The notes beneath the pieces were generated by a model. The model did no database searches. It saw nothing but the letters and a program-made list of their open reading frames with translations, and was not told the origin of the DNA. The translations under genes and the position numbers were made by a program. From contig OZ038478.1 of NCBI GenBank assembly GCA_964036315.1, forward strand, positions 147,005,758-147,069,757: DNA of 64,000 nt, read 5' to 3'. Below are positions 12,200 through 23,876 of the stretch, one piece after another. The stretch is from Acanthosepion esculentum (taxonomy: Eukaryota > Mollusca > Cephalopoda > Sepiida > Sepiidae). Numbering within the stretch: position 1 is the stretch's first letter; every line of letters begins with the position of its first letter.

Positions 12200-12757
12200 T
12201 TCTTCTTATTATCACTGTTGTAAATTTATATCTTAAGATTCTGACTTTTCTGTGAACGGATAAGAATTGTGCAATACTAACATTATTCCTCTAATGTTAA
12301 AGAAAATATTTCATGTATAACAAACAATGGCATAATAAATAACAACTTTAATAACATTTACTTAACTGAAGTATAATTTATTGCCGTTTAAAAATGACTA
12401 AATAAATTACAATATTCCTTTAATTCATTAATAAATCTCATTGGAATACAGTTTCAACAAAGCTAAATATTTTTCACTTGTCTAATTGATTTTTTTAGTC
12501 TAGACGACAGACAAAATATTCTTTTAAAAAACACCCACTAAAATAAACAAACAGTGAATTTTGTAAATGACATTAATTCCTGACAAAGGCATTTTCTAAT
12601 GGATTCTTGTTCTGTCACATTTCAATGTATACAGCATAAAATACAAAATGAGACAGATTTTTTAATAAATAAATAAAAAACCTTCACATCATTACAATCG
12701 TTTTAGCAGTGGTGACAGAAAAAAATTGGACGGGACATCAAATGTTGCAGGAACTTA
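12200..12757. other. Gene-free AT-rich stretch
   Basis: AT-rich with no recognisable gene or repeat; ends at the dispersed repeat starting near 12758. Confidence 0.5.
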
Positions 12758-13243
12758 ATCTGTAGCACGACCGTGGGGGTGAAGATGTGAAGAGATATCA
12801 GAAGGTTAAACTTTCCTGCTGGCTGGTCCAGCTACATGAGAATGTCGGACTTTAATTAAGTCCAAAGAAGACAAAGAAAACAAACAAGACCGATATACAT
12901 GGGTAAACAAATATATATTAATAACGAGTTACACAAAGACATGAACAGTTACGTAGAGTTTGTATGGAGAAATTATGTGCGTGTGTTGTAAGTGTTCGTA
13001 CGTACGTGTATTGTTCTTAGCGCGTTCCCAGAATTTGGGGAACTTGGTATCTGTGAGAGGTCACAAATTGGTGTAAGTGGAAAAAGAACGATTTTTACCT
13101 CGTCTCCGTGCGAGGTAGCGGCCCAAGGCCTGAGTCGAAAGAGAGAGAGAGAGAGAGACGAAGGGTCATCCAGTATTTATAGCCAGGGGAGAGAGACACC
13201 AGTTGAAGGATTAAGGAAACTGAGGAGGATCTAACACCGACAC
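12758..13243 (-). repeat. Dispersed ~475-bp repeat, copy 2 (possible solo LTR)
   Basis: Second copy of the repeat at 4237-4712, visibly about 85-90% alike. On the plus strand it starts TGTAGCACGACCGTGGG and ends CTAACACCGACA, giving a TGT...ACA element. The TATA-like GGCTATAAATACTGG (minus strand) lies at 13171-13184. A (GA)n expansion at 13139-13158 replaces the AAAAGAAATC of copy 1. Flanks show no clear target-site duplication. Confidence 0.6.
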
Positions 13244-13269
13244 ATCTATATTTCTATTGTGGCCCAGTC

Positions 13270-13600
13270 AACTTCCTTATGTACGCTTACATGCAAATAC
13301 ATTTTGAGAAAGGTATGAATCAATTTCCTCCCCTCAGCTATGGGCTAAATAGTAGGACTTTTATTATTAATTCAACATTCAGTTTCAAAATAGAAATATT
13401 CTTACAATCTAGATTATGTTTCTGCTTTAAAAGAGTAGATAAGTTTGCCTATTGCCTGGTTCACACCCTCTCCAGTCTTCTCAACAGGAGTAGAAGTATA
13501 TTCCTTGTTTCTGGTTCTGTCTAAAGTCTTTTCATTCCATTTCAACCACAGTAGTCCCTTGCATTTTTGTGGCATTATCGCCTTGTTTGTAAAAAAAATA
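13270..13600 (+). repeat. SINE-like body plus pyrimidine-rich repeat, copy 2
   Basis: GAGAAAGGTATGAATCAATT followed by TCCTCCCCTCAGCTATGGGC (about 13305-13345) resembles the body of the tRNA-SINEs in this window (46430 and 44930). From about 13440 the sequence becomes CT-rich and ends in GTGGCATTATCGCCTTGTTT near 13590, the end shared with the pyrimidine-rich repeat at 5590. The open frame over this part is not a gene. Confidence 0.45.
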
Positions 13601-14930
13601 AAAAAATAAATTCAATAATAGAATCCCCTGTTCAAAACAAATTTATCTGTGATTATTAATCAAACACTTGTAATAAAGTTTATGACAATGTTTCAGTCAT
13701 GTACCCTTATTTTGCGCTGATTGTGGATAATTGTGTATGTGTTGATTGATATTTTTTCCTGTAATGCAGTTTGCTGGCTGTTCCTGCTGAACCACCGTAT
13801 AGAGATTTAACTGCCTGATCAAGGAATTGAAATGTTTTCACTCTGGACCACTTCACAAAATAAGCCCAACTGACGAGAATTCAGAATCTTTTTTTCTAAC
13901 CCCTACTTAGTTAGGCTTAAATCTTTTCACACCCCATCATGCATACATCGCTGTATATATTACAAGTTAAATATTTCTTTATTAGGTTGACTTGTAATAT
14001 GTTTTATGCTAATTAATAATTATAGGTGTCGGTTAAGAATCAGGTCAGAGCACACCAATGTACCTTACCTTACTTGTATTACATCTAATACTACTAGTGT
14101 ATATAAATTTTTAAATAAGCCTCTGTATCAGGCATTTCAGAAAAGAAGGAATAAAACTATATGGTTAAATCGGAATGACTGTGGTTGTGTAGCCTATCAG
14201 TAGAATAGGTGGCTAGAGAAAGGCAGGCTGCTGAATGTTTAATTTTATTTGCAATTCAGTTTGTTGACTATGAAATGAACTGAAAATCCAATTGAAATAA
14301 ATTCTAATAAAAAATTATAAGCGACAGTGTTTTATGAAAAAAAAATTGAATAACTTCTCAAAATTATACACAATGTCATGCAAGTTAATGTTTCTACAAC
14401 AAACCTGCTATTGACAACCAGGGGTGAAGTTTTTAAAATGATAAAAACTATGAATTTCAATTTATGTTTTATTGGAAATATTTTCAATAACTTATTTGAT
14501 TGTATGCGTTTTTATCATGCCACTCCAATGTTATTTGGGATATTTATTAGTTAATTTCAAAGATATGTAGGGGATTATGAGAAGGACAAGTTGATTATTG
14601 GTGGTTTTTCAAGGCATGACAATTTGTGTAGTGGATTTAGGAGTGACTGTCAAAAAAAAAGATTTGCATATACTGTCAATTGATTAGATTGCAATATTTA
14701 TTTTTGATTAATTAAAGAGAGATGAAAATTAATTAAAATTCTAGTATTCTCATAATGATCCACTTTCTGCAGAGATTAAAAAAAAACAACAATAACAAAA
14801 ACTTTCTTGTGTATACAGGATCAGTTAAAGAAAAGCCACACCCCAAATTCTGGAAGAGATGTTGGTAATATTTGTGTTGCAGTCTATTTTCTTTGTAAAT
14901 TCTTTTTGTTTATATGAAACTTTTCGCAGA
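13600..14930. other. Gene-free AT-rich stretch
   Basis: No recognisable gene, RNA or repeat. Confidence 0.5.
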
Positions 14931-14934
14931 AAGT

Positions 14935-15240
14935 AGATCAGATGCTGTGACCCAACTGAGTGGCTGAGACATACCCCAGTCCTCACACTCCTTCAGATTC
15001 CTTTCTAGTGGGAGTGGTGTCATGAAAGACTATGTTTATCGTGAAAAGTCTCATATCATTCACAAAGTGAAGTCTCAAATCACTGCAAAGTTTGCGGAAA
15101 CTGACATCAAATACAAATACATCATGCTCTCAAGTAGCCATTATAAACTTACAATGTCAGCGATTAAGAGGTCGTCTGGATTTGCTTCAGCCATAAGGTC
15201 TTCCATGAATATAAGAATAGTACTAAATATTTAAAATGGC
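14935..15240 (+). pseudogene. Mariner-like transposase C-terminal scrap
   Basis: The plus strand reads WLRHTPVLTLLQIPF (decayed form of the WPxxSPDLxPxDFF block) and, after a stop and frameshift, MKDYVYREKSHIIHKVKSQI then TAKFAE. This order, D/DFFLWG then a (V/M)KDxVY block then a helical tail, is that of mariner-superfamily transposases near their C-terminus. Catalytic residues cannot be verified. Non-functional. Confidence 0.5.
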
Positions 15241-15244
15241 TTCC

Positions 15245-16540
15245 AGCCACCCTGAAAAAGAAAATGTTTTTGTCGTTCAATCTATAATAATAAAGCGCCG
15301 TGTATGTGTGTTGGTCTGTCAGTTCGTTTTTCGATCTAGGCGAATCATAAACAAGAGCTAGTAACTACTGTAGTTATGCGTGATTGAAAATTAAATAAAT
15401 AACTCATTTAAAGTTAAATTTAAATATCGAACAGAGTGAAAGGTTTAAAAGAAACAATTCTCTAATTAAAAGTAGGTATCGCTATTAATTCGCCGAAAAC
15501 GACCATACCATGATGAAAAAAGGCACCAAACTTCATGATGATATTTTTTATCATCTAAATGTTTAAGTTATTATTAAGAGGAAAGGCCAAAATAATTTTG
15601 GTTATTTTATTAAATTTTTTCATCTTTTTAGAACGTAAGACATTTTGATTAAAAAGCATATCATAACCACGGTGACTTGTTTTCTAGGTGTTAACCGACA
15701 GATTGATGTATTGATAGTTTAGGTCAGGAGAAGTTATTGGACGGACAGAAGAACAGAAGGGACATCATTTTTTCGAATGTTAAGTGAATTAATTTAACTC
15801 TATAGTAATTTTTAAAATTAAAAAATATTTTCAGCAAACTTATATTTTATTGATTTTTTTTCTTCTTTTTTTTGTAGGTACTTTAGCATAGTTAAAAATA
15901 CATAAATATGTATAGGCTTTGTCTTATGTTCGGAAGTCTGAAAGGATTGTCCTGAAACGAAGAATATTGATAAGACCAGAAGAAACGTGTGTAGCGTTAA
16001 AGCTTTTATTATCAACTAAAGATCGCTTCAGAGTAGCAGCAGCAGCTGCTATGGGAAAGGGTGGGCGTAGCGGTAGTTGAAGCCTCGTTTTGATACATAT
16101 GACATTGTCACTGAAACTATCAAGAATAAATTTAGCTAAAATCTATAAAGGGAAGCTACCCAAAATAAAGTTACTTCCCTTGAATGAACTGTGGTTGGGT
16201 GTCGTGTTATGATGTTACACAGCCCGTCTATCGTGCTTTGCAACAAGTCAAAATGTAAAGATTTTAATAATAGCTTTTTTTCCTTTCTGTCATATTTGGA
16301 TATATGGGAGATTTCAGATGTTGCTGCTAATATAAATTTCATGGCAAAGGTTTTATATTAACAATTCCTAATGGTGATTTATTAGTAATTGGAAACAATA
16401 GCTTTAAAACAGAACCAGGTTAATAAAAAAAACAAAAAAAAAGTATCTGCGAAAAACGTGAAAGATATTTGTGAAAAATAAACTTGTAATGGTGGTGGGG
16501 TAATAAACATTATTATTGTATTAGCAAGTTTAAACAAAAA
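15245..16540. other. Gene-free AT-rich stretch
   Basis: No gene recognised. A (CAG)-like patch lies at 16035-16050. The phrase GCGCCGTGTATGTGTGTTGG at 15295 looks like the edge of an interspersed repeat I cannot name. Confidence 0.45.
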
Positions 16541-16544
16541 CTGA

Positions 16545-16803
16545 ATGATTGAGTGATTTGTTTTCTACGATTTATCAACCCTTCGCAGGTTATGTAAAGC
16601 CAGAAAATATTGTAGGAATTTTAAAAAAATAATACTGATTTAGTGATACAAGTCTTACTAATTAACCCATAGTTGGGGGAGAAGAGGTGGATTCATAAAA
16701 TTTCCCAAGGGTATTTGCACATAAATAAATATCACAAACCCAACGGGAATTGGAACCCGGATGTCAGATTAACAATTCTGAGCCATTATCCATTAAACCA
16801 ACC
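16545..16803 (-). mobile_element. tRNA-derived SINE
   Basis: On the minus strand a tRNA-like head at about 16803-16735 has an A-box-like TGGTTTAATGGATAATGGC and a B-box-like GGGTTCCAATTCCC. The body includes the GGGGGAGAAGAGGTGG region (plus strand 16674) and the tail TTCTGGCTTTACATAACCTG and GAAGGGTTGATAAA (plus strand 16563-16612). The same tail is present at 46535, 48130 and 55230. Its 5' edge abuts the gypsy pol fragment directly, and the 5S module seen in the other copies is absent. Confidence 0.8.
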
Positions 16804-18235
16804 ACAACCCTTGGTCTACGCAATTCCCTCTAAATCTGACAAATATACTTCCCGTGATATCCGACAATTGGATTATATCGCCCAATTGACGTCGGATACC
16901 CGGTACATTAAAGCAGACAATAATATAGTTGCTGGCACTCTTTCAAGATCAACTTTGAATGTAATCAGTTTGCAACCATTACGTTTCGACTGCCTGGCCG
17001 AGGAACAACAAAAAGATACTGCTCTCGACGCAGTAAAAAAAAGCATACGTCACTACATTTTGAGCAACGTCCCCTGCAATTCGACATTTGTATTGTGATG
17101 TCAGTACCGGTCACCCCAGACCTTATGTTCCTCTATCTATGCGTAAAAGGATCTTCGATCATTTCCATTCTTTCTCACACCCAGGGCGTAAAGCGACAGC
17201 AAAACTGATCGCTGAGAGGTTTATCTGGTCTAATTTGTCCAGTAATATCAAACATTGGACACAGTCCTGTATTAAGTGCCAGAAAACTAAGATCTAGCGC
17301 CACACTAAGTCTCCCCATTGGACATTTTGCTGCACCTGATGGTCGATTCACGCACATTCATGTTGATCTGATCGGTCTATTACCAGGCGTTGAGGGTTAT
17401 CAGTATTTACTGACTATTATTAATCGCTTTAATCGGTGGCCGGTGGTGGTTCCACTAAAAACTACATCATCAAATGTCGTTTCTCGGGCAATTTTCCGAG
17501 GGTGGCTATCTATTTTCGTATGCCTGTCTATCATTACTACTGATCGTGGTCCTCAATTTCAATCCGTCCTCTTCTCGGAGTTCATACATTTATTGGGTGC
17601 TAAGCACATTTCAACAACGGCCTATCACCCTTGTGATAACGGCCTTGTCGAAAGGTTTCATAGGCAGTTGAAGTCGGCACTCACAATCAGCAAAGATTCA
17701 AGCACTTGGATAGCGAATTTGCCACTAGTCCTGCTATCCATTAGAAATGTAATTAAAGAGGATTTACAATGCACTACCTCTGAACTTATGTTCGGGAGAT
17801 CGCTTATACTCCTAGGTCAGTTCGTGGAGAAGGACAATTCAACAAAGCCTAGTACTTACTTCGTACAGGACCTAAAGCAACGTATGTCAATTTTTTTCTT
17901 CACTCCCACACGTACACAAACGAAAGATATTTTTATACCAAAAATTTTTGAGGATTGCGAGTAATATATTCGTGCGTAAAAATGCAGTATAGAAACCGTT
18001 AACACCTACATATTCCGGTCCATACAAAGTTATTTCTCGTACTCCAAAATATTTCTCTGTTCTTAATAATGAAACATCTGCTACTATTACTATTGACGTC
18101 ACTCATCAATCACCTTCTACGTCTTATATCCAGACGACACTTCCTCAACCTAATTTACACCCTGTAGATCATAATACTAGGTCTGGTAGGCATGTCCACT
18201 GGCCTGTCAGATTAAAAACATATTACACCTATTGA
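16804..18235 (+). pseudogene. Ty3/gypsy pol fragment (RNase H end and integrase)
   Basis: Decayed retrotransposon polyprotein, C-terminal half only. The RNase H end reads KYTSRDIRQLDYIAQLTSDT then RYIKADNNIVAGTLSR (16850-16950). The integrase zinc-binding region HFHSFSHPGRKATAKLIAER...CIKCQKTK follows at 17159-17295. The integrase core has the triad D at 17365 (HVDLIG), D at 17542 (TTDRGPQF) and E at 17650 (NGLVERFHRQLK); the spacing is D-58-D-35-E and all three residues are kept. The GPY-type end YSGPYKVISRTPKYFSVL (about 18008-18060) and RSGRHVHWPVRLK close it, with a stop at 18233. Frame changes occur near 17090, 17297 and 17965. Protease, RT and gag are missing and replaced upstream by a SINE. 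Confidence 0.88.
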
Positions 18236-18262
18236 AAACTTTCTTCGAAATTTTTACAATCT

Positions 18263-18280
18263 GTGAGGAGGTGGAGGGGG
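18263..18280 (+). promoter_or_regulatory. Polypurine tract
   Basis: GTGAGGAGGTGGAGGGGG lies between the integrase stop and the TGTAGA start of the LTR at 18281, the position where plus-strand priming occurs in LTR retrotransposons. Almost purely purine (two T). Confidence 0.75.
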
Positions 18281-20057
18281 TGTAGAATCGTAATTCTACA
18301 CTGCTATGCAAACATCATCTAAAAGTGGATCACTCCTAGATTTTGTTAAAATCTGTGCAAAAGCCATCTAAAAGTAGATCACAGTGATACAAAACCAGCT
18401 CCACACATATTGTCCAAGGATTCGCTTGCTGATTGGTGCATAAAGAAGCAAGTTGGCGTCGCCGTCCACCCACACGAATCTATTTTTCATCACGTGATCG
18501 AGTTAAATATTTTGGCGCTAATTTTCTGCAGCCTATCCACCCAAGTAAATAACTTCAACACGCAAACTCATCTCGTTAGTGAGCATAGTGACAACAAACT
18601 TGTGGAATCATCCACGTTATCCTTCCCCGCTACTAGCAGAACAATCCATTTTTACACCCACACACAACTGTTATCCACACAGAACACTAATCTCAACAAC
18701 TCAGTTTCTCAGTGGTTAACAACCTTGAATGCACGTGAAAAAATCACTTTGGCGCTCAAATTTCTTGAGCCTATTTTTCTGTCTAAAACATAAAAAGAAG
18801 AAACTCAACCTGCTTAGTTAGTCAGACTCTAGCATCGAGAGAGTCGCCAAAACAACTCCACGCAATTCAAAACCTTGATTTTCCCGCGCAAATCAAACTC
18901 TGACTTAACAACCATTTGGCATAATCCTATTCTCTCTGTCAAACAAGAACTCTACCAACTTCAATTATTATACTTAAAAAGTGACATTTTCCCTCACTAC
19001 GAAATAAGTATTAATAACTCAAACATTTCATACAAACATCAATTAAGGGTACGCAACTTCTATTGACTAAAAAACTGTTTATTTCTTTAAACAAATCTTA
19101 TTAACACATTCAAAAGGTTTCCATCGTACTAAAAATCAACAAGCCAAATTTAATACATCAGCACAAAACATTTAACAAGTTTCTAACACATTTTGTACAT
19201 ATTTAAATTGTATATAAACCATTATTGTTTTGTATTCAATTCGCCTTTCTTTTTTAAACTTTGTCTTTTGCATGACCTGTTCAAGATTAATGAATATTGT
19301 TGAGGATTCAATTTTATTGAACACGCCTTCACAAATAATTTCCTTCTGATTTAAGAAATACATTCACTAATCCCCAACAAACTAGTTCCAAAACAAATCC
19401 ACGTCACTTTATCATCTGAAGTTAAAGTTACCATTTAACATAACATAATCCAAACCTTCGGGCATCACTCACTCATATTCAACTTCGTTTATTACACTGC
19501 AGAGAATTGTTTGCCACTTCCAGTTCTCAATCACAGACCATTATTTCTCTTCTGAATTTGCTCAAAAAATTCAACATTATTTCTTGGCAGAAAGACGGTC
19601 AAAGGAAGATATTATTTATTTACTAAACTAAATTTATTCCAAACTACATTGAAAATTTACATTGTACAAAACTGTTTAAATTTCCTGTAAACAGATTAAC
19701 ACTTTCAAGACTTTGTGAACTTTTCATCACAGCAAATTCAACATACAATCTTTTACTTAAACTCTCAAACTACATTCCAAACACCTCAAAAAGAGTGTAT
19801 ACAAAGATTTAAACAAACACACAGAGATTTCATTTACAAATCTGAATTCAGCCCAGCATAAATCGTTGTATTTTCTTATGCAATATAAATGAAAAATTGT
19901 TTGTTGTTATATAATATTGTTTTGTGTAATTTCTCATTTTGTTCATTGCTCTGTAATTCTTTTAAGGAGTAATTAAATGTGTTGAGGATTTACGTTACTT
20001 TGAACATGCAACCGAATTGACTTTACAAATTGTATCTAATTCCGACGTACCTCTACA
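18281..20057 (+). mobile_element. Long LTR following the gypsy pol fragment
   Basis: It begins TGTAGA right after the polypurine tract, and a TCTACA at 20052-20057 would be its inverted-repeat end, giving about 1.78 kb. The 3' end is followed by GATGGTAACCCC, which resembles an LTR/primer-binding-site junction. Internal repeats: CATCTAAAAGT(G/A)GATCAC at 18316 and 18365, and TTTGGCGCT...GAGCCTAT-like blocks near 18511 and 18749. The right boundary is inference; a shorter LTR with unrelated DNA after it is possible. Confidence 0.5.
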
Positions 20058-20199
20058 GATGGTAACCCCAAGGATGCATTGAATAATAATCCTCTACAAG
20101 GCTTCATGTCGAGCAATAACAGTTTTATTTATCAAAATTCGAAGATATTCAAAGAGATGCAGAATTTATAACAGATTTCACAAAACTTCACGAATGTTC

Positions 20200-20450
20200 A
20201 ACATTTGCATCACCTGTGACACAACACATGTCAAGTCAGTAGTCCAGCTCCTGCGAAACACGCTGTAGCATGTCTTGTGTAATATTCTCCAGAACCTCAG
20301 TGAGGCTCTGGTTAAGTTCCTCTAGGTGTGCAGGGAAAAACGTGGATATAGACCTGTCCTTTCACATAGCCACACCGGAAACAATCACACAGTTTTAAAT
20401 CAGGTGAACATGGTAGCCATTTCAACAGCACATTGTCTTTATCACTGGCA
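20200..20450 (-). pseudogene. Mariner-like transposase C-terminal scrap
   Basis: The minus strand from about 20440 reads VLLKWLPCSPDLKLCDCFRC then GYVKGQVYIHVF, the SPDLxPCDFFLWGYVKDxVY block of mariner-superfamily transposases. About 60 bases later, in another frame, it gives ITQDMLQRVSQELDY (20285-20240), also family-typical. Several stops and frameshifts; no termini seen. Confidence 0.7.
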
Positions 20451-20604
20451 TGTTCGATCTATCTTCCTGTTAGATTCTCACGGAGATAACTCCACAGAAT
20501 CAACTTAGCTTTCACACATTGTTAAAATTTGAGATCATTTCGGTAAGAATTGGCTATGTTATTAGGCTACAAAACGATGAAAGTTTTTTTGGAACACCTT
20601 TTTT

Positions 20605-20640
20605 GGAATATACATATATATATATATGCACAAGACAAAA
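20605..20640. repeat. Short (TA)n microsatellite
   Basis: ATACATATATATATATATGC at about 20609-20628 in otherwise gene-free AT-rich sequence (20450-20870). Confidence 0.8.
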
Positions 20641-20869
20641 ATACACAAGGTTTACATGACCAATAGAAACAAGCATCACAGAACTAAAAGTGCTGATACT
20701 TTCTCTTGCATAATTCATTTCCAAAAATGTCTGATGAAGCTATTTGTTCCTTATCCTATCACTTAAGACAAAAGGAAAACTTATCATTGCTGATATATTT
20801 CATCCTTTGATGGACTTTAAGGCAAGTAATATAAAAGATTATGTATATACTAGATGCAGCTGTAAGTCC

Positions 20870-21092
20870 TATGCTAACAGTTTCTTCTCTCACACTTCTC
20901 GCTAGTAGAACTCTCGTTCAACATCTTGCTTTCCAGTCAACTTTGATCTTCATAAATATATCAATCGTTATCTTCAGTTTTATTTCCTATTCTTTTTATT
21001 GTTCTTTTTCTCATATTCTTTCACTCAGTAACCCCTTGTCTTAGTGGCTTTATTAACTTACTTGTGCTAATAGTGGTGTGGGCAAAATGATT
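20870..21092 (+). repeat. Pyrimidine-rich dispersed repeat, copy 3
   Basis: CT/T-rich body with TCAGTAACCCCTTGTCTTAG then TGGCTTTATTAAC, ending GTGGGCAAAATGATTAAAG at about 21090. It matches the ends at 44240-44310 (CAGTAACCCCTGGTATCTTA) and 46080-46115. It abuts the far end of the minus-strand LTR. The open frame 20841-21044 is a by-product. Confidence 0.55.
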
Positions 21093-21099
21093 AAAGAAA

Positions 21100-21862
21100 T
21101 GGTAGTGTTGTGGTGTGCTGTTTAGATTCGTTTCGAAATTGTTAATGAGGTTGTTAGTAAGGCTGCGTTTTTAGTGAAGCACATCACATTTAAATTTGCC
21201 AAAGCACAAGGAAAGAAGAACAAGAGACCAAATTGCAATCAACAATAACATATGTATTGAAAATCACCGAGTACAACAATTGTGCTTAACGAATTAATAT
21301 TAAGGAAGAGAAAGTTGCTTCCCATGTACTGATATCTGATACAAAATAGGAATGATGTACTTAACAATGTTCTTGTTGAAGTGTTCAGTGTCCAGTGTAC
21401 AAATAAGATTTGAATTCAAGAATGAAAAGTTTGTACAAAAGGATAATAGAATTTGATTTGTGACTTGGCTTTCGACAGACAGTAACAGTGTAGTGTGATA
21501 GTAGTTTTGTGTCTGTGTGTGCGTGAGTGTGTGCGTGAAGAATGAAGGTAAACGAACGTAGTTGAGTTCTGTTGAATAATTGTTCTACTACTGCTCTATT
21601 GTTTTATTTCCGTGGTTTAAATACTTTTTGGATAGGCTCCACAAAGGAGCGGGAAAAATATCGAAAGGAATATTTAAAATACACGATTGGATAAAAATTA
21701 ACCAATCAATAATTTTTTAACTAAACCAAGTTAGGCAAAGTCATGGCAGAAAATGTTGTGTGGATACTGCGATAGGAAAATTTTCTTGTTGTAAACAGAA
21801 AAACAGTACTTATTTTGTAACTGAGTATTTTGCTGGCGTGGTTAATCGGAGTAGTCACTACA
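21100..21862 (-). mobile_element. LTR (solo or orphan), copy 2, inverted relative to copy 1
   Basis: Reverse-complement match to 9812-10570. The minus strand starts TGTAGTGACTACTCCGAT at 21862. Shared blocks include TTGTACAAA-GGATAATAGAATTTGA (plus strand 21433-21460), GGCTCC...GGAGCGGGAAAA, and the TCATTCTTGAATTC region. The TATA box of copy 1 is TTTAAATA here. No coding region of an LTR element is adjacent. Confidence 0.65.
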
Positions 21863-21969
21863 TACGTACGCCAACCTAATGGTGATACGTAGGCAGCTAG
21901 TTTCGTTGTCCTAGTTCGTGTGAGCTCTACCATGAGTCATTCAATTAATGTGGCTTCACCTCTAAATTC

Positions 21970-21983
21970 GTCACACACACACG

Positions 21984-22058
<75 letters not shown>
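21970..22058. repeat. Microsatellites (CT)n and (CA)n
   Basis: (CT)n at about 21983-22009 followed by (CA)n to 22056. Confidence 0.97.
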
Positions 22059-22061
<3 letters not shown>

Positions 22062-22199
22062 GGTTGCTCCAAAGACATAGCCTTTTATGTTGATATGTTA
22101 AGCCCCGTCATCAGAAGTGGATATTGGGTATATGGCAGTATAGGCTAAACATTTCTGTCAGTAACTCATTTTTTATTTTGTTATATTTCGGAACTGAAC

Positions 22200-22480
22200 G
22201 GCATGAAAATACGAATCAGATGTGTGTCATTGAATTCCTACGTGCGGAAAAAATTTTGTCAATTGGCATTCATCGACGTAATAGTAGATTTGAACCCAGT
22301 TAAACAGTGGGTAATGAATTTAAGCAGTAATGACAACAATATATGTGAGAAGTCTCGTTCCGGGCGGCCCCCCTATAGTCGACAACCTCCGTACTAAAAT
22401 GGCTTTGTTCATTGCAGGCAAAAATGTATAGCCAGTGTTTGTGGTTTGAAGAAAAACAGTATCTTGTAGCCGAATACGTA
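22200..22480 (+). pseudogene. Possible mariner transposase N-terminal (HTH) scrap
   Basis: The plus strand reads RKKFCQLAFIDVIVDLNPVK, QWVMNLSSNDNNICEKSRSG, then RPP. The order V(K/R)xWVxxFxxGxxxxxxxxRSGRP is that of the DNA-binding half of mariner transposases. The following frames are broken. No termini identified. Confidence 0.5.
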
Positions 22481-22900
22481 CTCTACCCAACAGCGTTATT
22501 GTGCTCCCAGGATTTATGTTAAGTTCTGTAGAGATAAAATGTATCTTGAAATGCATAGAAGAAAATTCATATTAAGTGAAATGGATACCACTCACAACCA
22601 CAGTATCACACATTGATCAACGACATTAAAATCACTATCAATAAAAATTCATCATTGGCCGTAAAAGCTTTGAAGATCTTCGAAAACATGCAGTATTTTC
22701 GTGACTTAGCGCAGGACAGGGAGGTTTGAAGAGGACCGATAAGAAATATTTAGACAGTTGGTGAAGATGTAAAATCACAATGATTTGCAGTGTCGTCAAG
22801 TGGAAACAACTCTGTTGATGAAAGATGAATAAAGAGCATTACATTCGGAGCAACCCTCATGGAGTAAGTGTTTGAGTGTGTGTGTGCGTGTATAATGCAT
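22480..22900. other. Gene-free stretch
   Basis: No gene recognised; possibly the decayed continuation of the mariner scrap. Confidence 0.4.
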
Positions 22901-22902
22901 GT

Positions 22903-22903
<1 letters not shown>

Positions 22904-22985
<82 letters not shown>
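22904..22985. repeat. Microsatellite (TA)n
   Basis: Uninterrupted (AT)n of about 80 bp. Both-strand frames giving Tyr-Ile runs here are not genes. Confidence 0.98.
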
Positions 22986-22987
<2 letters not shown>

Positions 22988-22989
22988 AG

Positions 22990-23459
22990 TATAGGATTGG
23001 TGTATACGGAATAAATTCCAATAACCAACAATTACTATTCTTAAAAGAGTGCTCAATACAGAGTAGAGCAGATATAATTATTTATTTAAAAATTATAACA
23101 TAAATATATTATAAAATCACTACAAAAATAGCCATTTTGTCTCAACACCTCTGGTGTCTTATCAAGTGATGATGTTGAATGTAGAATAAAGGTTTTTAAA
23201 AGGTTCAAATTATTTAACGATTCCTCGCGCGGGGAAAGCGCTGTTACATAAGCTGGAATGACCAATCAAAATACAAGTATACGAGAATTCAAAAAACTTG
23301 ACAACGAAGAAAGGTTATAATAGCTAAATGCTTTAAAGTTGGACTTATACGAAAATAGAATTTATTCTAACCAATAAGTATTAAATTATATGATAAAATT
23401 TGAAATTAGAATTAAAAATAAAAAAATTTCCAATTTTAAAATATAAATTTAATATATTG

Positions 23460-23465
<6 letters not shown>
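22990..23465. other. Gene-free AT-rich stretch
   Basis: No recognisable gene or repeat between two microsatellites. Confidence 0.5.
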
Positions 23466-23509
<44 letters not shown>

Positions 23510-23520
23510 ATATGTATATG
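23460..23520. repeat. Microsatellite (TA)n-(TG)n
   Basis: (TA)n at 23460-23475, (TG)n at 23476-23502, then TATATG repeats. Confidence 0.95.
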
Positions 23521-23742
23521 TTAGTAACATGAATATTTAATATACATATATATGTGCATATGATTCTTACAGCTGCATTTGTAGAATAATTTTAAAATCG
23601 AATACACCGTGAAAATGGCCAGGAAATAAAATATTGAAAATTACCAGTGAACTTAATGAAAAAAAAATTATACATTTATCATATGATCTACCGTTCGACG
23701 CTGGTTGACTTTAGTGGTCGAATTTAACCATAAATACAAGCA

Positions 23743-23769
23743 CAAGCACACACACACACACACACACAC

Positions 23770-23841
<72 letters not shown>

Positions 23842-23876
23842 ATATATATATATGTATATATATACATATATATATA
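23743..23876. repeat. Microsatellite (CA)n-(TA)n
   Basis: (CA)n at 23745-23771 and (TA)n with a few ATG/TAC interruptions to 23876. The inverted-repeat SINE starts at once after it. Confidence 0.97.

Noticed and set aside
22750..23056. Overlapping frames with long Tyr-Ile runs
   Set aside because: They are translations of the (TA)n tract; the parts outside the repeat show no protein character.
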